Assembly: GCA_031213475.1 (NCBI GenBank)
Contig: JARUPZ010000012.1
Span: 8,171,227 to 8,235,226, forward strand
Reading direction: 5' to 3'
Source of the DNA: Nereocystis luetkeana
Lineage: Eukaryota > Sar > Phaeophyceae > Laminariales > Laminariaceae
Length of the DNA stretch: 64,000 nucleotides
Below, in pieces: positions 24,311 through 36,900 of this stretch (positions are counted from its first letter, which is position 1; every line of letters begins with the position of its first letter). The notes under the pieces were generated by a model. That model worked only from the letters and a program-made list of their open reading frames with translations, was not told the origin of the DNA and did no database searches. A program made the position numbers and the translations under genes.

Positions 24311-26320
24311 AAAGGGTTAACCAATCGCCTACTCAATATAAGCAATAATCCTTACAACATTCTCACATTAGCTATGAACCGAAGTTTTAATAGTCGCCGG
24401 TCACAAAAAAGTGCTGGAGCCCTAGGAAGATCCGAAAATCGTTAGAAAATCAAACAATTGGCTGGGAAGCACGACGCTTCCGACCTAAACATACAAGACA
24501 CGAAGAAGGCGCACACAAAATGAAATCAATGTGCGAACTGATTGAACATGGCCGCGGGTATCCATCCACGAATGTATGCACTCAACCACAGCGTAGAGTT
24601 CCCCCCGTTCCCACAGCTGACCAACTCGTGGCTACTGACTACAGCAGTTTGTTGCTGCCCGGAGTGCTGCCTGCACCTTACGAAATGCACGGTAGTCGTG
24701 AACACAGAGAGGAACACGCCTGCCGTCTGGGGTGCTGTCAGAGTGACGATTCGCGGGCATGCAGTGAAAAAAAAAATGAATCAAACACAACACCACCCTA
24801 CAAATATGAACGATTGCCATGTCTTCTCGGGCTGTCTAACAAGAGGTGCAGCACAGCGATGATACCACGCCCCTGACAAATGCGGGGGTCATTCATTCCC
24901 AATGAAGGATATACAACTCGTCAACACTGCAAAGACCAGTGACGTATATATCAGGTGCATACTACGGCCTCGTAGGAACGAAATCAGAAATGACGATGAC
25001 TGCTGCTCTCGTGATGGCGTGCGCGCCGGTCGTGAATGCCCATGGGCCGTCCTGCTGCCGTTCTCCATGGCCGCCTCATTGACTTGGCCCGATCAGTCCG
25101 CTTTTTTGCACGTACTCCCGTTGCCACTCCCTTCCAGTCGGTTCCCCTTCTCCCCCGTCCCGAAAACAAAATTATCCTCGCATTTGCGGTTCTGATCTGA
25201 AAAAGAAAATTATCGTGCAGGGTGAGATCAATCCGCCTCCTCCCCGCTCGTCGACGCTCTGTCTCCCTCCTCCCTCGTCGTCGAACCCGGCCTCCTACCG
25301 GCGCAATAAACTGTGTCGTAGTGTGGTCTGTGGTGGCGCCTGCCTCCGCGCACGTATACCCCGATTGAGCGTTGCTGCTCTGCCGTTGCTGCCGGAAACG
25401 ACGCACGAATCGTAAGTGTCCGTGCCTGACGCACCACGTACGACCCAGCTCTACTGACACGAGTGAACCTCGCGGCCACACGCAGCAGCAAGAAGGTATG
25501 TACCACTCTTTGAGGGTGAGTCCGGCCTTACACCCGCGAGGAAGGCCTGCCCCACTCGCTGCAAGCCTGATAAGGTATGCCTCGCAGCATGCCTTGCCGA
25601 GGAAGCGAGAGGAACGGAGGGACCAGGTGCATGGTGTGGATTACTACCGGGACTATAGTGAATAGGACGAATGATTGTTAGTAAACATAAGCAAATGTAT
25701 AGGTTTTCAACTGTGCTCCTCCGTAATAGTAAATTTTGATAGAGAAGAGGGCGACGATATATATGTACCGTTGAAATCATATATCACATCCATCCACGTG
25801 TACGTGAGCACGTTTCGTCATCGCTAAAACCCTTTATCTCTTCTGTTCCAGGCCCTCAATCCGTCAGACCCTCAGATTCAGAGGTCGAGAGCAACGCGCC
25901 CCTCGGTCCTAACTAACTGCCGAAAAAATGCCCTGGCAATTATAGCGCGAAGAAGAGGTCGTCAGCACTCAATTCATTGTTAGCGAGCCCATCCGTCCAT
26001 CGATGTTCAATTAAAATTGCGTTCACTCGAGTCACAAATAAACAATCTCCGTCAGAATCTCGCTCGGTTGTTGGTGTTGTTGTTGTTCTCACATTAACTC
26101 TCTGACGAAGGAGTCCTCGGTATAGAGTGCACTCTGCCCAAAAGAAAAGATCTCACGTGCTTCGTATTCCCTTGTACTCATATCGTTGGTTCCTAAAATG
26201 AATGACCCTAATTACTTTTTATTCGCATCTCCCATATATTTGATAGTTCCCGAACACTGCTGTCCCCACGGATAGCATATCATTTTCAATGGGAACCCAT
26301 TGATCTACTGGTTGTCACGT
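24311..26320. other. No gene recognised
   Basis: Short open frames only, on both strands; none shows a domain or splice-compatible neighbours. Confidence 0.45.
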
Positions 26321-26321
26321 G

Positions 26322-26408
26322 CTCTCGACATAGCTCGCTGACTGAGCAGCTCAGGTGCTTAACCTAAGTATTTCAAACAGGAGAAGTCCGGGGTTCGAGT
26401 CCCGCCAA
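26322..26408 (+). repeat. tRNA-like / SINE-like sequence
   Basis: A-box-like TAGCTCGCTGACTGAGC (26331-26347), a CTCAGGTGCTTAACCTAAG arm and a B-box GGGGTTCGAGTCCCG (about 26390-26404). The acceptor stem does not close. Confidence 0.6.
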
Positions 26409-26567
26409 AAGTCGTGTTTCCGCTTTTTCTGCCGGGGGTATTAAAAGGGGAATCGAATGGACACGACCGAGGATCACTCGACCGGAGCAGCCGAAAGTGC
26501 GGTGAACCACTTGAGGAGAAGAAGGTACGACGTGGGACGAGGACCATATGAAGGAAAAACCAGGCGC

Positions 26568-26830
26568 TGATTAGGGGCCTGATCAACCCTGGAGGATGAT
26601 ATCGGCGGGAGGCCGTATCGAGCCCACGGGTACTTATTTTGTCAATTCATTGAAGTTGAACCACTGAGCCACTTTTATCAGCCGTCCAGGCGGCGATTAG
26701 AGGCCTAATCAACGCCGGAGGATGTTATCGGCGGGAGGCCGTATCGAGCCTACAGGCACTTCTTTTGTTTATTTGTTGAGTTTAAGCCACTGATCTACCA
26801 AGTCAGCGCTGACTATGTAGCCCAGTGGTT
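26568..26830 (-). repeat. Tandem pair of ~128-bp SINE-like units
   Basis: Two head-to-tail units (26568-26697 and 26698-26830) share GGCGGGAGGCCGTATCGAGCC. On the minus strand each has an A-box-like word (TGGCTCAGTGG at 26671-26661, TAGATCAGTGG at 26798-26788) and then a B-box-like GGCTCGATACGG. Confidence 0.6.
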
Positions 26831-27500
26831 TAAACTTTATAAATGAGCGTTCAGAACTTTCCATCTCACCCTGACAGAGAATCCCTGGTTTACAGTCGAA
26901 CTCTTTGACATCAAATCATATTGTGTTTTGGAGGTGCTGTGAGTCAGGACGTTTACGGGGGATGAACCAAGCGAAACGCGGGAAGTGATCCCGTCCAGAG
27001 TCCAGAGCGCCTGCTGCAGGAAAATATATTCATGTTTGCGATCGAACCAATCTGTCGTATGGCAAAATACAACAGTTTTCATGTCTACCACTGTTTCGTG
27101 GCACGACATCTTGTGTGAACCTCTTTCCGCCCCCCCTCGGTTTTATATAGGTTGGGTTGGCGTCGGTTGGCGACGGCACTGTAAAACGTATCGCCCACTG
27201 CGTGAGGTAGACAACCAGGGTACCGTTTCCTGTTTTTAGTTTTGGCGGTCGGTCATAGCTGGCGATCGAGTTACAGATCATTTGTGCGGAGTGGACAACA
27301 TCCGCGCAAGGGGAATGATCGTATCACGCAGTGTCTATGATGAGGAACCCGCGAGGAAATTATCTAGGACCCCCATTTGCTATCTGGAAGTGGCCACAGC
27401 GGAAAATAAATTAACTCATTGAAGTTGTCATCCATGTGCAAGTCTGAATCAACAAGCGGTTCTAAGTAGCATGCGGCTCACCCTTCATGTCACTCGCCGT
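26831..27500. other. No gene recognised
   Basis: No recognisable domain, repeat copy or RNA seen. Confidence 0.45.
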
Positions 27501-27504
27501 ACAC

Positions 27505-27660
27505 CTCACGGCGCTTCGCGTGGTACAAGCAATGTCTGCCTAGCCGGTGAAAGCCCATAGTGCTCTGTCCCGGCAGTGTAGGGATGCCAGAGTGTATGGT
27601 CATACGACTACAGCCATGCATGATATCGAGTACATCTCTCCTATCGAGTACACCCCCACG
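27505..27660 (-). repeat. Interspersed repeat family 5, copy 2 (inverted)
   Basis: Reverse complement of the 12918-13080 copy, with the blocks TACTCGATAGGAGAG, ATGCATGGCTGTAGTCG and GCAGACATTGCTTG in the same order. Confidence 0.75.
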
Positions 27661-27801
27661 TGGATAACCCGAGCTAGGGTTTCACATGGCAGGTCTCCTA
27701 CTCTCATCACTTGTGCTACAGAATGCGTCAATTAATTGTTTTCCTCGGTAGGGTTGTACAGTAGACTACATTGGTAGAATTTAAGCCCCATCATTTCCTC
27801 G

Positions 27802-27913
27802 TATTACGGGGGACCATACGTAGTAAATAGGACCCACGGTGAACACAAAATCCTATATACTTACCGATTTTTACTAACAATAGATGGTCCTATTTACTAT
27901 GGTCCCCCGTAAA
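27802..27913. mobile_element. Palindromic MITE family 1, copy 2
   Basis: TATTACGGGGGACCATA at the left, TATGGTCCCCCGTAA at the right, and the family interior (AACAATAGATGGTCC). Confidence 0.88.
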
Positions 27914-28004
27914 AGCCTTTTCCCTAGCTTTTGCTCATTTTTGGAGAATGCTGTCTTACGGTGAACCGACTCATTTGTTGGCTTGGCGCGCTTGGCACTC
28001 TGTA

Positions 28005-28115
28005 CTATCACGGGGGACCATAGTTAATAGGACCAAATATTGTTGGTAAAAATGGTTAAATATATAGGTTTTTATGTAGACCATAGGTCCTATTAACTAG
28101 GGTCCCCCGTAATAC
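28005..28115. mobile_element. Palindromic MITE family 1, copy 3
   Basis: CTATCACGGGGGACCATAG to GGTCCCCCGTAATAC. It lies 92 bp from copy 2. Confidence 0.88.
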
Positions 28116-28607
28116 TGTACTAGTATGATCATCCCTCAACTCCAATTAGAAGTAGATGCTACCAGTAAGGGGGCGGTTGTATATCTGGACCCAACAACAC
28201 AATATTCTCGTATACATGACATATGGATGTAGGCGTTATGTCGCGAATCCTAAACGTTCACCCCGGATTCCGATACAAATGGTGTCATCCTTCCTTCTTG
28301 GGCTTACAAATCGTCAGATTCGTGACAAAAGGTCACGATTAGGGTCGTTATCTTTGTGTTTTGTATCGGGGTTCGTTGAACACGAGTCATTGCTGCCGAT
28401 TATCCTCGAAGCAGCCGAACGGTTCATGGTGAGGTGGTACGAGGGCGAGGCCGAGCTGAGTAGGCAGCGCCGCGTATCTGCCGTGGGTGATGCCCAAGGG
28501 AATGGGGGGGAGGGGGAGCAACAGGAGGAGTGGCAGAAAACCCGACCAAGGGAAATTCAATGCGGAGAGGGGGGGGGCAGGAGGAGTAGAAGGGAGACTG
28601 CGGTGGA

Positions 28608-28985
28608 CAAAAATAGGAAGGAGATGGCAGACAGGGTAGTAAGGCATAAGGCCGACTAGAAAGTAGAACATGCCTATACTACTCATGCCACCAACTGACG
28701 CAGCTGGTTCGAACGTGGACTTCCTTTTGTCTTCTTTTTATTTTATTTTCTTTCTTGCGCTGACCCTCTGTGATTATTAATTTTATTCATTTGTTTTCCT
28801 TTCTTTGATTGAGAAGCCTTATCAAAGGAGTCGTGTGGCGTGGGTGGATGACGAGCCTGCTTTGCTCGTTTCGTGTTGTCTGACGCCAAGGGGCTGGGTA
28901 TATAGATGACGAACGCAGGACGGAGACAGCAGACAGGGTAGCAAGGTACAAGGCGGACTAGCAAGGAGAACCTGGCGACAGTATG
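28608..28985. repeat. Pair of ~75-bp direct repeats about 300 bp apart
   Basis: GCAGACAGGGTAGTAAGGC...GCCGACTAG (28626-28659) is repeated with changes at about 28931-28962. Confidence 0.6.
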
Positions 28986-28989
28986 CTAC

Positions 28990-30240
28990 TCGTACCTCAA
29001 ACTGCTGCCGCTACCTGGAGGGTGCTTTGTGCTTCGGTTTGCCTGTTATTTTCCCTTGGTTCTCAGTCATACTTTTGGTTTACAAATAGTGGTGTTTTTC
29101 TTCTTTTTTTCCAGCTCGTTCTTTTCAAGTTTTTTTCCATCCCCTGCAGGGGGGGCACGACAGTTCGTTTCTTAGATGTTTTCTTTTTTCTCATTCTCTT
29201 TCGATTCGTCTTCTTTGTTTTTGTTTTTTCTTTGTTCCCTTTGTTTCTATATGTTATAGGATGTGTATGTCGTGCTTGTCGTATCCAGTATGATGACATG
29301 ACCTTGAATTGCCCACTGTGTTTACTGCATACCTGGCAACGTAGTATCTCTGTGGAGTAGTATCGGGGCCACATAACTTGTATATCTTCTAGGATGGAAG
29401 AATCGGCACGGACACTGGTTGTGCTGAATGCCGACGGGTGGAAATAACTGGGTAATGTGAAGAACGCACACACGTAACAGACGACGCATATATTTTCATG
29501 TATTGTGTGAGAAGGCAACACAGACGATGTTTGCTCTCGTGGGTCAGCAGCCTCTCCGTGTCTGTTGATGGCATACTGTACGTACATGATCCACGGTGCA
29601 ACTATGCTGCAGTTACAATAGAGCAGTCCATGTTGCGACACTAAATAGACGCTGCAGAAGCTTACATATGTATGTAAGCTCCGGGTCTTCTACTGTAGAT
29701 ATGACAAGATGGCCGTGATAGTCAACAGTGTACCAGGTACTTCGCATGTTTCTTGAGATGAGGCGAAAGCCAAAGTAAACCCCGCGTGATATAGCAGTCC
29801 TTTTTTATCCTCGTGTTGCAGTGTTATGGCAACGTGCCTAAGGTACAGCTGTAGTGCAGCAATGTGTCAGTGTGATATGCACCTTGAGATTACTGTACAA
29901 CAAGCAGAGGCCAAATTCGCGGTATTGGGATCAAGCAGCAGCACCCCCGTCCGCGCCTGAAAAGAGCAGTCGGAAGTTGTACTGCGGACAGGCAGACAGG
30001 CAGACAGACATAAATATTTGAAAATACCAAAATAGATACTTTACAAACTGAGAATTTGGAGTACCTCCTTAGCTGTTGGCCCTAACTTCAGCCCGTTATT
30101 TGTCGGGGTCTCAAAACAGGTATTCATCCGTATCCCTCGCGGCGTTGGTGCGCGCCCAGACTTTCATCGTAAAAATAGCGAGCGTTTCCTTTGCTGGTTG
30201 ACACCAGCCGAATGTTTTTTGCTCCATGTCCATTCTTGGC
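28990..30240. other. No gene recognised
   Basis: T-rich stretch 29095-29250 on the plus strand. No domain seen in any frame. Confidence 0.45.
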
Positions 30241-30254
30241 GGCCACAGGTATAA

Positions 30255-30310
30255 TAAATCACCTATCGTCTGGACTCGAACCCCGGGTGTGACTGAGTGA
30301 GCGACGATGC
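30255..30310 (-). repeat. B-box-containing tRNA-like fragment
   Basis: The minus strand reads CCGGGGTTCGAGTCCAGACG, a B-box/T-arm-like word. No convincing A box at tRNA distance. Confidence 0.4.
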
Positions 30311-30486
30311 TCCTTGATGCCCTCCCCGTGGTGGGAGACGAAATCATCACCCCAAGTCACTACCCTAGTACTTTTGATAGCCCTAGACGCCCATTACAGA
30401 TACTTGCGACGAGTTTGTTCGCGGTACATATTTCAACCAGTACTGATTCCGCAGTCTGCAGAACGTTTTCGATATCCCTTCCTGAA

Positions 30487-30579
30487 CCATTTTCGGACTG
30501 CAGCCCTGTTTTGTGGAAAATTCTCTCAAATTATAAGTAGTTTTGTCTCCAAAACGGGATTGCCGCACTAAAAGGGTTG
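30487..30579. mobile_element. Palindromic MITE family 2, diverged copy
   Basis: Diverged ends of the GGACTGCAG..CGTTTTG type on the left and CCAAAACGGGATTGCCGCA on the right, with the AAATTATAAGTAGTTTTGTC centre typical of the family. Confidence 0.65.
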
Positions 30580-31745
30580 AGAATGTTGTTCATTTCGGCC
30601 TTCCAAGAAAGGGCAATCTGGGTTTGCAGCGGGTCCACCCTGTTAGCAATCGCGTTGCGGACCTCGCCAGACATACACCCACGCACAAAAAAGGACAACA
30701 AAGAATAGGAGACAGGACCCTCCCCGCCTGTTCCGTCTCGCCTACGGGAAATTTCCTCACTCTCACTCTACGAAGTCAGCTTTTGTCAACGCCCCCACGG
30801 ACGAAAGCGGGGTGTGTGCATTTATTCGACTTTTTCGTGACGCAGCCCGCGACATAGACGCGCTTCACGGCAACCCTAACCCGAACCCCAACGCATGGGC
30901 CTTGCCGTGGCATGCCGCGGCATGTCGCGGGCAGCACCACAAGCTGACCAAAGCCGACCGAAACCTGTCCCGCGTGTCCATCCCGTACTGTCCACAATCG
31001 ACAAATATTGATTCGATCTCGAAGACATACAACCAAAAACAGAAACAAAAAACTCTGCACATGCATAATAAATTCAGTAATCAGTGGTCCCCAAACGGCC
31101 GTCTTTCCCAGCTTTCGTCGCGATTGACGGGCCGTTCCTCTGCGGCTCTTTGCTTATACTGGCGGCAACCACTTAAGCTGAGTCGCATGGGCCACCAAAC
31201 ATATGTAACCCAAACTTCATTTCATTTTAAACCCCAAAGGGCTTACAATCCGCAGTGATAGCGGGTTGAAGGAATACCGAAACACAGAAGGAAGCACTGC
31301 TTCCACAGTAAGGACGAAAGCAATCGCACCCGATCAACACCTATTGCGCAGCTTGTGTTCAAGCCGAAAGCAGCGAAGGTCATTGGATGTCCTAAGTGTA
31401 AACCATACAGTACACCAGCCCAAGAGCTGGAGGCTCCCAAGTTTGTTGTTCGCGGACCGAATGGAGCACTTCTAGTCGGGAGCGCAGGGGTGACTAAATG
31501 AATGATTTAAGCAGCTATAATATTCGTTTTTGTGCACTGTTCCGCAGCAGTTTTTGATCTGTGGCACGTTCTCTTAAACACTACATTTGACAATATTGCC
31601 CGCGATACGTTAAGACGTCTGCCGCGATTGTAGGGACAACAGCAACCTCTCCGTTCCTCATCCATCTCCCCCTCCTCGCTCAACCCGAGCTTTGCCCCCC
31701 CCCCTCCAAAACAAAAACGGAATAGTAGGCTGTCACGAGCAACAG
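30580..31745. other. 3' flank of the transporter gene; no other gene seen
   Basis: Lies downstream of the stop at 31746 on the sense (minus) strand. No clear AATAAA signal was found close to the stop. Confidence 0.45.
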
Positions 31746-31975
31746 TCACCCTTGTCCTTGCCCGACCTGTCGACCGGCGGCTTTGAGCTGGTTGCACCAA
31801 GCACAGTACACAACCACCATGAGCACTGATATCGCCACGCAGACGAAGTAAAGAGCAGCCGGCCATCCCCCGTCGTCAGGCCCCAAAAGAGCCGCTATCA
31901 GAGCGGGCACCAGCATCTCCCCCAGAGCGCCGCCGACGACCATCCGTGACGAACTTTTGCTCGACAGGTGGAAAC
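31746..31975 (-). CDS. MFS transporter exon 8 (TM11-TM12, stop)
   Basis: The acceptor is GGACTCAG before GTTTCCAC. The two leading bases complete a Gly codon from exon 7. It encodes GGALGEMLVPALIAALLG and a final helix (WPAALYFVCVAISVL), then a hydrophilic tail ending GQGQG and TGA. Confidence 0.85.
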
Positions 31976-33915
31976 CTGAGTCCAGCAAGGAGTGATTCAG
32001 GCAACACGACCGTGTTGGGTATGACGGCGGAGTGGCCAACGTAGGGTGACAGGGTAAAGACGAGCATTTGGGCGCACATCGTTTCCCTAAATAAATTACC
32101 CCGACGAGCTCAAGCCATGATTAATTAATTTCATCATACCCGTATGTACCCGTATATCATATGGTGCCCAAAGTGACGAACAACTGGAACCACCTCTACC
32201 CTGCTACTTTATTGCCGCGATCATAAAATCATTTCTTCGATTGGTGCCCGCACGCTTTTGGAAGAGACGGTGGGTGGCAAAGAATGGACCGAGCTCATAG
32301 AACACACACGTCGTACTAACGTGCGTGCGTGCGTACGTACGTACGTATACGTGCCGTACATGCGCGGCGCGTGCTCACCAATTGCGCGTACAAGTTATAG
32401 GGACGGATCATCCAAACTATGCGTATATGCGTGCCGTGCATGCGCGGTGCGTGTTTCATACATTTCGCCTACAAAGTAGGGATTGATCACCCTAAAGCGG
32501 GCGAAACTTCTTCATTTTTTTTTTCTCGCACACGTACATGACGCGCACACCAGCCGAGCACCAATGCCTGGTATCGTCGCGGGGAACAGCGGTTTACCAC
32601 AGGATACGTTTACACGGAGCGTCAATGTTTGACGGCAGAGCGAGGCGTTGTGCGCTGTGTAGTGGTAAAGTATTTTCTTGCCATGCTCAAACTTCTGACG
32701 GATATTCGCCCTGGTCTCTACACCTTGAACCAGAACAAAAAAAATAATGCCACAGGTTTCCTGTACACAGCCATGCCGCGCCCAGACCTGCTGTACATTG
32801 GTGCGCGCCGTAACTGTTTATTCGCGGACGTAGCCAGTACCCTGACAAAATTACTAGTTTTATTTCAATCTCGAAGTTCCTTGAGGCTTGACCAGCGCAT
32901 GGTGCCCACCACTCACAGGGAATATCTGATACATTTTTGTGTGTTTGGTCTTCCTGTGATACAAGAACAGCCTGGGGCCTCTGCCGAGACGTCCATCAGC
33001 AACACAGCTAGCTCTGGAAACATATGGCAAATAGGCCACGACAGCACAGCATGCCGCGGTGACACAACAAGCAGTGCCTCTTTAGTGTGCGGGACAACCA
33101 AGCTGTAGATCTGTTCAGAATAATGGGTAAGATTTTTTACTGGATACTCCACAAACGATTGATGACCGGCGCAAAGCGTTTGTTGGTTCGTTTGCTTGGT
33201 TGTTTGTTTGTTTTGTTTGTTTGTTTGTTTGTTTTGTTTGTTTGTTTGTTTGTTTTGTTTGTTTGTTTGTTTGTCTGTGTGTCTGTTTGTTTATTAGTTT
33301 GTTTGTGTGTTTGTTTGTTTGCTCGTGTGTTTGTTTGTTTGTTTGTTTGTTGCGGGTCTCCGCGTTTTTTTCTGTTTTGTTTCGTTCGAGCTGCCGTGTC
33401 AACCATGCCCCTCGCACCTAATGACTGCCTGGCCCGAGAGCGCCGTTAACAACACCAACATCATCACGGTAGGACGGGACACATCCTCGAAAAGGGCGTT
33501 ATTTCGGTGAGGTGCACCGGGGATGACCCGAGCGTCTTGGGCAAGGTACGAAAAGCGACCCATCAGCTACATGGGTAGCAACAGTTAACAACAAAAACAC
33601 ACTCGACACAGAAAAAGCGCACACTATAGGAAGCTCAATACACGAAAGGGGCAAAACTACTAGCCGAACCAAACGATAATCCGTCCTCTTTACGTTTGTG
33701 TTTTGTATGTTCCGGTCATGAGAAACGCTGATGCTCTTGTCCGCTACTCGCTCCTACCCGTAGGAGTCGTACTCTCAGAGGATCGCAACATGTGGCGCGC
33801 ACTCACCGGCACTCGGGAGCAGTGAGATGGCGAGCGGGTAAGTCGAGGCCATGAATACCCCGAGCAGTCCAGCTCCTAGCGCAGCCCACGCGAAACTTAC
33901 CTTTCGAAGGTGGCA

Positions 33916-33964
<49 letters not shown>

Positions 33965-36900
33965 AGGTGAAGCGCTGGACTCATTGCGCTGGTGCATCCA
34001 TGTCCGCGCAAGTGTCAATGCGGCGAAGGACGCGGGCGACGGGAATAGAAGCGAAAGCAGTTCTCCAGGAAGCGGCAGCGAAGTGAGCAGAAACAGCACG
34101 GTCGGTCGCTCTCTCAGATGCGAGTAATCCATCAATGCCTTGAGCTTCCTCTACCCGCATCGTGATGCTGCTTGCCTTTTGCGCGACCCGTCATCGCGCC
34201 CCCATGGCCTGAAGTCGACGGCAGTATCTGACACTCGTTTGCCGCACTTTCTTCTGTCCTTCGTGCCGCGCTGTCGATTAGCGCCCTTAAGCTGTCACAG
34301 CGTTCAGCGTTTGCTTGAAACTCGACAAACTCAACCCGTACTTCAGTCTGCTGCATATTTCTATACATCTGCCGGTTGATCATGTAGTTGAATACAACCA
34401 AGGTTGGCTGTTTACATGCAGACACATACGGTACCGTGCGATGCGAGCACTCCCCGCGCTTACCCTTCCAGCCACCAGCAGCAGCACAGACGAGATTAGA
34501 GCGCCCAGCAGGTTGGCCCGAAGGAGAAAGGAAGTGGAAAATCGAACAGCCAAGGGCACCGCTAGCAGCCTCCCCACCGTGATTCCACCCCAGAAGAGGC
34601 TGACGCGCAAGAGCGAGGGGGGGGGGGGGGGGGCAAGGCGGTGAGAGGCGTTCGATTGCAGAATCGATAATACTCGCACGAGTTTCTTGTTCGCGTTTTT
34701 GGCGACAGAGGCTGGCGAGACCCGCGCCGGTGAAGAGCTCATCCTGGCTACGAGAACAAAAGTACAAGCGTCAAAAGGTCCACGATTGATCGTAAATCGA
34801 TTGTCAATAGCACGGCGACTAGCACCAAAGAGAGTTGAAAACTGAGACGAAGAACTGTTCGGAAGATCCGGCGCCATACACGCAGCCCAACCGCGGCAAG
34901 GACACGATGGTCCTACTAGAGTACGTCAGCGCCGCGGTACACGCACAACGGCACAGTCAAATCACGCCGCCAACAATGATCACCCGCTTCCCCAACCGCA
35001 GCGGCCCGAAATAAATCTAAAGATTTGAAATTACGTGAGTCAAGTCTGAACGACAAGCACGGCCGCCCTCCTGTTCCTCTCCACACCTGGCCATGCGGAT
35101 AGCGTTTGCCTCTCCGGACAAGCCGTCTCGAAGCACCACAACGGCGACCCACGCGCCGAACCCAACCTCGGCCCCGACGCAGAGAAACAAAAACAGCGCG
35201 AGCAGAGCTACCAGGGAAAGGGGCGGAAGGATCCCCTCCCCTCTGCTTTTCGGCGACAGCTCTTCACAGCCACTCTGCAGACGTTTTTGTTTAACGAGGG
35301 CGTCTTGCGCGGTCTTTTTTCCCCCGTCAAGTAGTGACGTGGATAGCCGAATCTTCTCCTCGCCCGTGCTCTCCTCTGGTTGCTGCGTCCCAAAGTTGTC
35401 AACAATATTAGATACGACCGCTGCGCCGGGCGGCTTAGTAAGTTGTTTTTCTTGCTCATGCGCCTTCACTACCTCCGTCGGTATGATGCTCGTCGGTAGG
35501 ATGCCCGTCGCCGGCGATACGCTTGTTCGCTCCGCCTCCTGCAGACGGTCGGGCCCTGGTGTGCAAGCAAGGCTGCCATAGGAAAGCCGTCGCTCCGCTG
35601 CTGCTCGAAGAATTTGTGTAGGCAACAGATAAACGGTGCTGCCGAAATCAATTTGAGAGACTTCGAAGAGAAGAAACGGGAAAATCACGCGGGCTCTTTG
35701 TGTCTCCTACTTGTTGAAAAACATGCTATTTCCAAGTCGAGCGTACCGAAATAAATACCGGCATGAGTTTTGTTTTCAACCATTCGAACTCCCTTTCGGC
35801 ATTCATGGACTCTACCGACGTACGGGCTCTACCGACGCAAGGGTTTTATCCTGGTAGAAGGCGAAGAGAACCGAAAGAGGGATCCGCTCTCAAGCACTTC
35901 ATGCTTGATGTGAATAGCTGCGCGTGTAGCGCAAAGGCACAGGAGTGTAGACGGCACGACACTACCTTATGCCGATTGATAGGTGGGTCTACTGTTGTGG
36001 TTTCAACAGGTGAATAGGCAAAAATCGTGGGCACCCGAATATTCCTGCATATTTTTTCCACACCATTCGACGACACCTTTGGCGCATCGCCGATGAGGCT
36101 GTAACGAGAACGGTATTTCTGGCGGAACGCACCGCCCGGGGGAAGTGAGCGTCTGCGACGACTGTACCAACAGGGCGCATTTTAGACCCTCTAAAATGAA
36201 TTTGTTTTTTGCTAATAGTAGAGAGCCCCTTAAGGTCGAGTGAAGAGCCTCAGAAACAAATGGTGCACCTCTACCGTAGCATGCGTCTATTTTCGACAAA
36301 ACTTTTCCACCCCTGCTAAAATAATAGTAGCCCGCGTCTCTCAAATGAATCAACCATGCCACCGGCGTTCAACATGTGCGCACACGCTATACCTTCCATC
36401 ATGTCGATGTCGTCGTCGCCAGTCGTGGTGACATCGATCGAAATTACCGTCCCGTCCGATTCCTCGCGCAGAATGCTGTGTCCGCTTTCGTGCAGCAAGG
36501 GCCAGCCGCTGTCTCTGCTCTCGCCTCCGTCGTCGGTTAGACAGCAAGCCAGAGACGACGGGATCGCGAGGAGGCCGAACGCTAGAAACACCTTCCGATA
36601 CCCAAGCTGGCCGACGGCGGCAGGCGCCACGGACGCTCCGGCACTGAAGAAAAAGTGCAGCCCCTGCTGGCGAAAGACAGTACGACGTCGATGGTTGGGT
36701 TGGGAGAAAAACGGCGGGAGATGGTGACGAGTACATTGGGGAGTTGTGTACACTGCTTTCATGTGGTAAATTGACATCGAATTTGAGCTATGAGGCTGAA
36801 CCGGCACATTTGCTGTGATCAATCGTATGAGTAGGCGGGCAAAGAGACGCTCGCAGAGAGAGGGGTTTCCGAAACGTGCCATAAGCCAAGAGACATGCTT

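Larger units (their letters stand above)
31976..33806 (-). other. Intron 7 of the MFS transporter gene (1831 bp)
   Basis: Donor GTGAGT, acceptor CTCAG. It contains a tandem duplicate (80-bp unit, 32346-32500, with GCATGCGCGG) and, at 33181-33355, a GTTT/GTTTT array. No gene inside. Confidence 0.75.

Noticed and set aside
28156-28659. 167-codon plus-strand ORF with a charged C-terminus
   Set aside because: The composition follows purine-rich DNA; no domain, and part of it lies in a local direct repeat.
33137-33421. Open frames of NKQT or FVCL repeats on both strands
   Set aside because: Translation of the (GTTT)n array in intron 7.
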